Shown here: positions 5,560-5,630 of the stretch, in pieces
Layout of the letters: each line of letters begins with the position of its first letter
How positions within the stretch are numbered: the stretch's first letter is position 1
NCBI GenBank assembly: GCA_900538885.1
Contig: UQAI01000078.1
Coordinates: 1-5,630, forward strand
Source: an uncultured Mollicutes bacterium
GTDB taxonomy: Bacteria; Bacillota_I; Bacilli_A; ML615J-28; CAG-313
Direction: 5' to 3'
DNA length: 5,630 bases
Made by a program: the position numbers and the translations under genes
Notes under the pieces: generated by a model
The model's database searches: none
What the model was told of the DNA's origin: nothing
What the model saw: only the letters and a program-made list of their open reading frames with translations

Positions 5560-5630
5560 AAGGAGTTAGAATAAATGGCTCTGTAAATAACTGATGGTAT
5601 TAGAATTTAAAAAAAGTCTAAATATGCTAG
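5560..5630 (+). other. Shine-Dalgarno and ATG leading into an interrupted reading frame at the window edge
   Basis: AAGGAG (5560-5565) is followed after nine bases by ATG at 5575, the arrangement of a normal gene start 33 bases after mtnN. Only ATG GCT CTG is read before TAA (5584-5586). The same frame continues as MAL*ITDGIRI*KKSKYA to the window end, with two TAA codons. Another frame opens at ATG 5594 (MVLEFKKSLNML, still open at the edge) but has no ribosome site of its own. A poor promoter (TTGAGA 5522-5527, 18 bases, TTTATT 5546-5551) could exist. Possible readings are a gene broken by nonsense mutations, a gene split right after its start by an inserted element whose end begins GGCTCTGTAAATAACTG (5577-5593), or a minimal leader ORF. 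The window ends too soon to decide. I found no terminator after mtnN. Confidence 0.35.

Noticed and set aside
5566..5628. Minus-strand frame at the right edge as the end of a transposase gene
   Set aside because: Its 20 residues show no recognisable transposase motif. Open frames of this length are common by chance.

Overview
The window is about 70% or more A+T and carries six complete genes, all on the + strand. It looks like chromosomal core sequence from a low-GC relative of Bacillus. No large gene contains an in-frame TGA. Both tryptophan codons checked in the fourth gene are TGG, and TGA ends two genes, so the code is the ordinary bacterial one. That argues against UGA=Trp mollicutes such as Mycoplasma. 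It fits Acholeplasma/Haloplasma-type Tenericutes, Erysipelotrichia-like Firmicutes or another AT-rich Bacillota. The gene order trmR-trhP1-trhP2-greA-mtnN resembles the Bacillus subtilis yrrM-yrrN-yrrO-udk-greA neighbourhood, but with udk (uridine kinase) absent from its usual place.

Layout. Positions 1-227 are a very A+T-rich leader with a probable extended -10 promoter. Positions 228-1466 encode a helix-turn-helix regulator with a long all-helical, TPR-like C-terminal part. After a 59-base gap with its own probable promoter comes a tight three-gene unit (1526-4240). It holds a SAM-dependent tRNA wobble-uridine methyltransferase (TrmR) and two U32-family proteins (TrhP1, TrhP2), with overlaps of 17 and 4 bases. 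A strong promoter at 4256-4284 then drives greA (transcript-cleavage factor) and mtnN (SAH/MTA nucleosidase), whose stop and start codons share one base (TAATG). The last ~75 bases hold a good Shine-Dalgarno and an ATG whose frame stops after three codons. This may be a broken gene or the edge of an inserted element.

How the genes work together. From established work in B. subtilis and E. coli, TrhP-type U32 proteins hydroxylate uridine 34 of certain tRNAs (ho5U34), and TrmR methylates it to 5-methoxyuridine (mo5U34), which broadens wobble decoding. TrmR releases S-adenosylhomocysteine, which MtnN downstream can degrade, so the grouping makes metabolic sense. The first U32 protein has lost three of the four cluster-type cysteines kept by the second, suggesting a catalytic plus non-catalytic pair. 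GreA acts in transcription elongation. The role of the regulator is unknown. I see no RNA genes, CRISPR array or complete mobile element, and nothing that amounts to a wholly new system. The most intriguing points are the degenerate U32 partner, the orphan regulator and the interrupted reading frame at the right edge.
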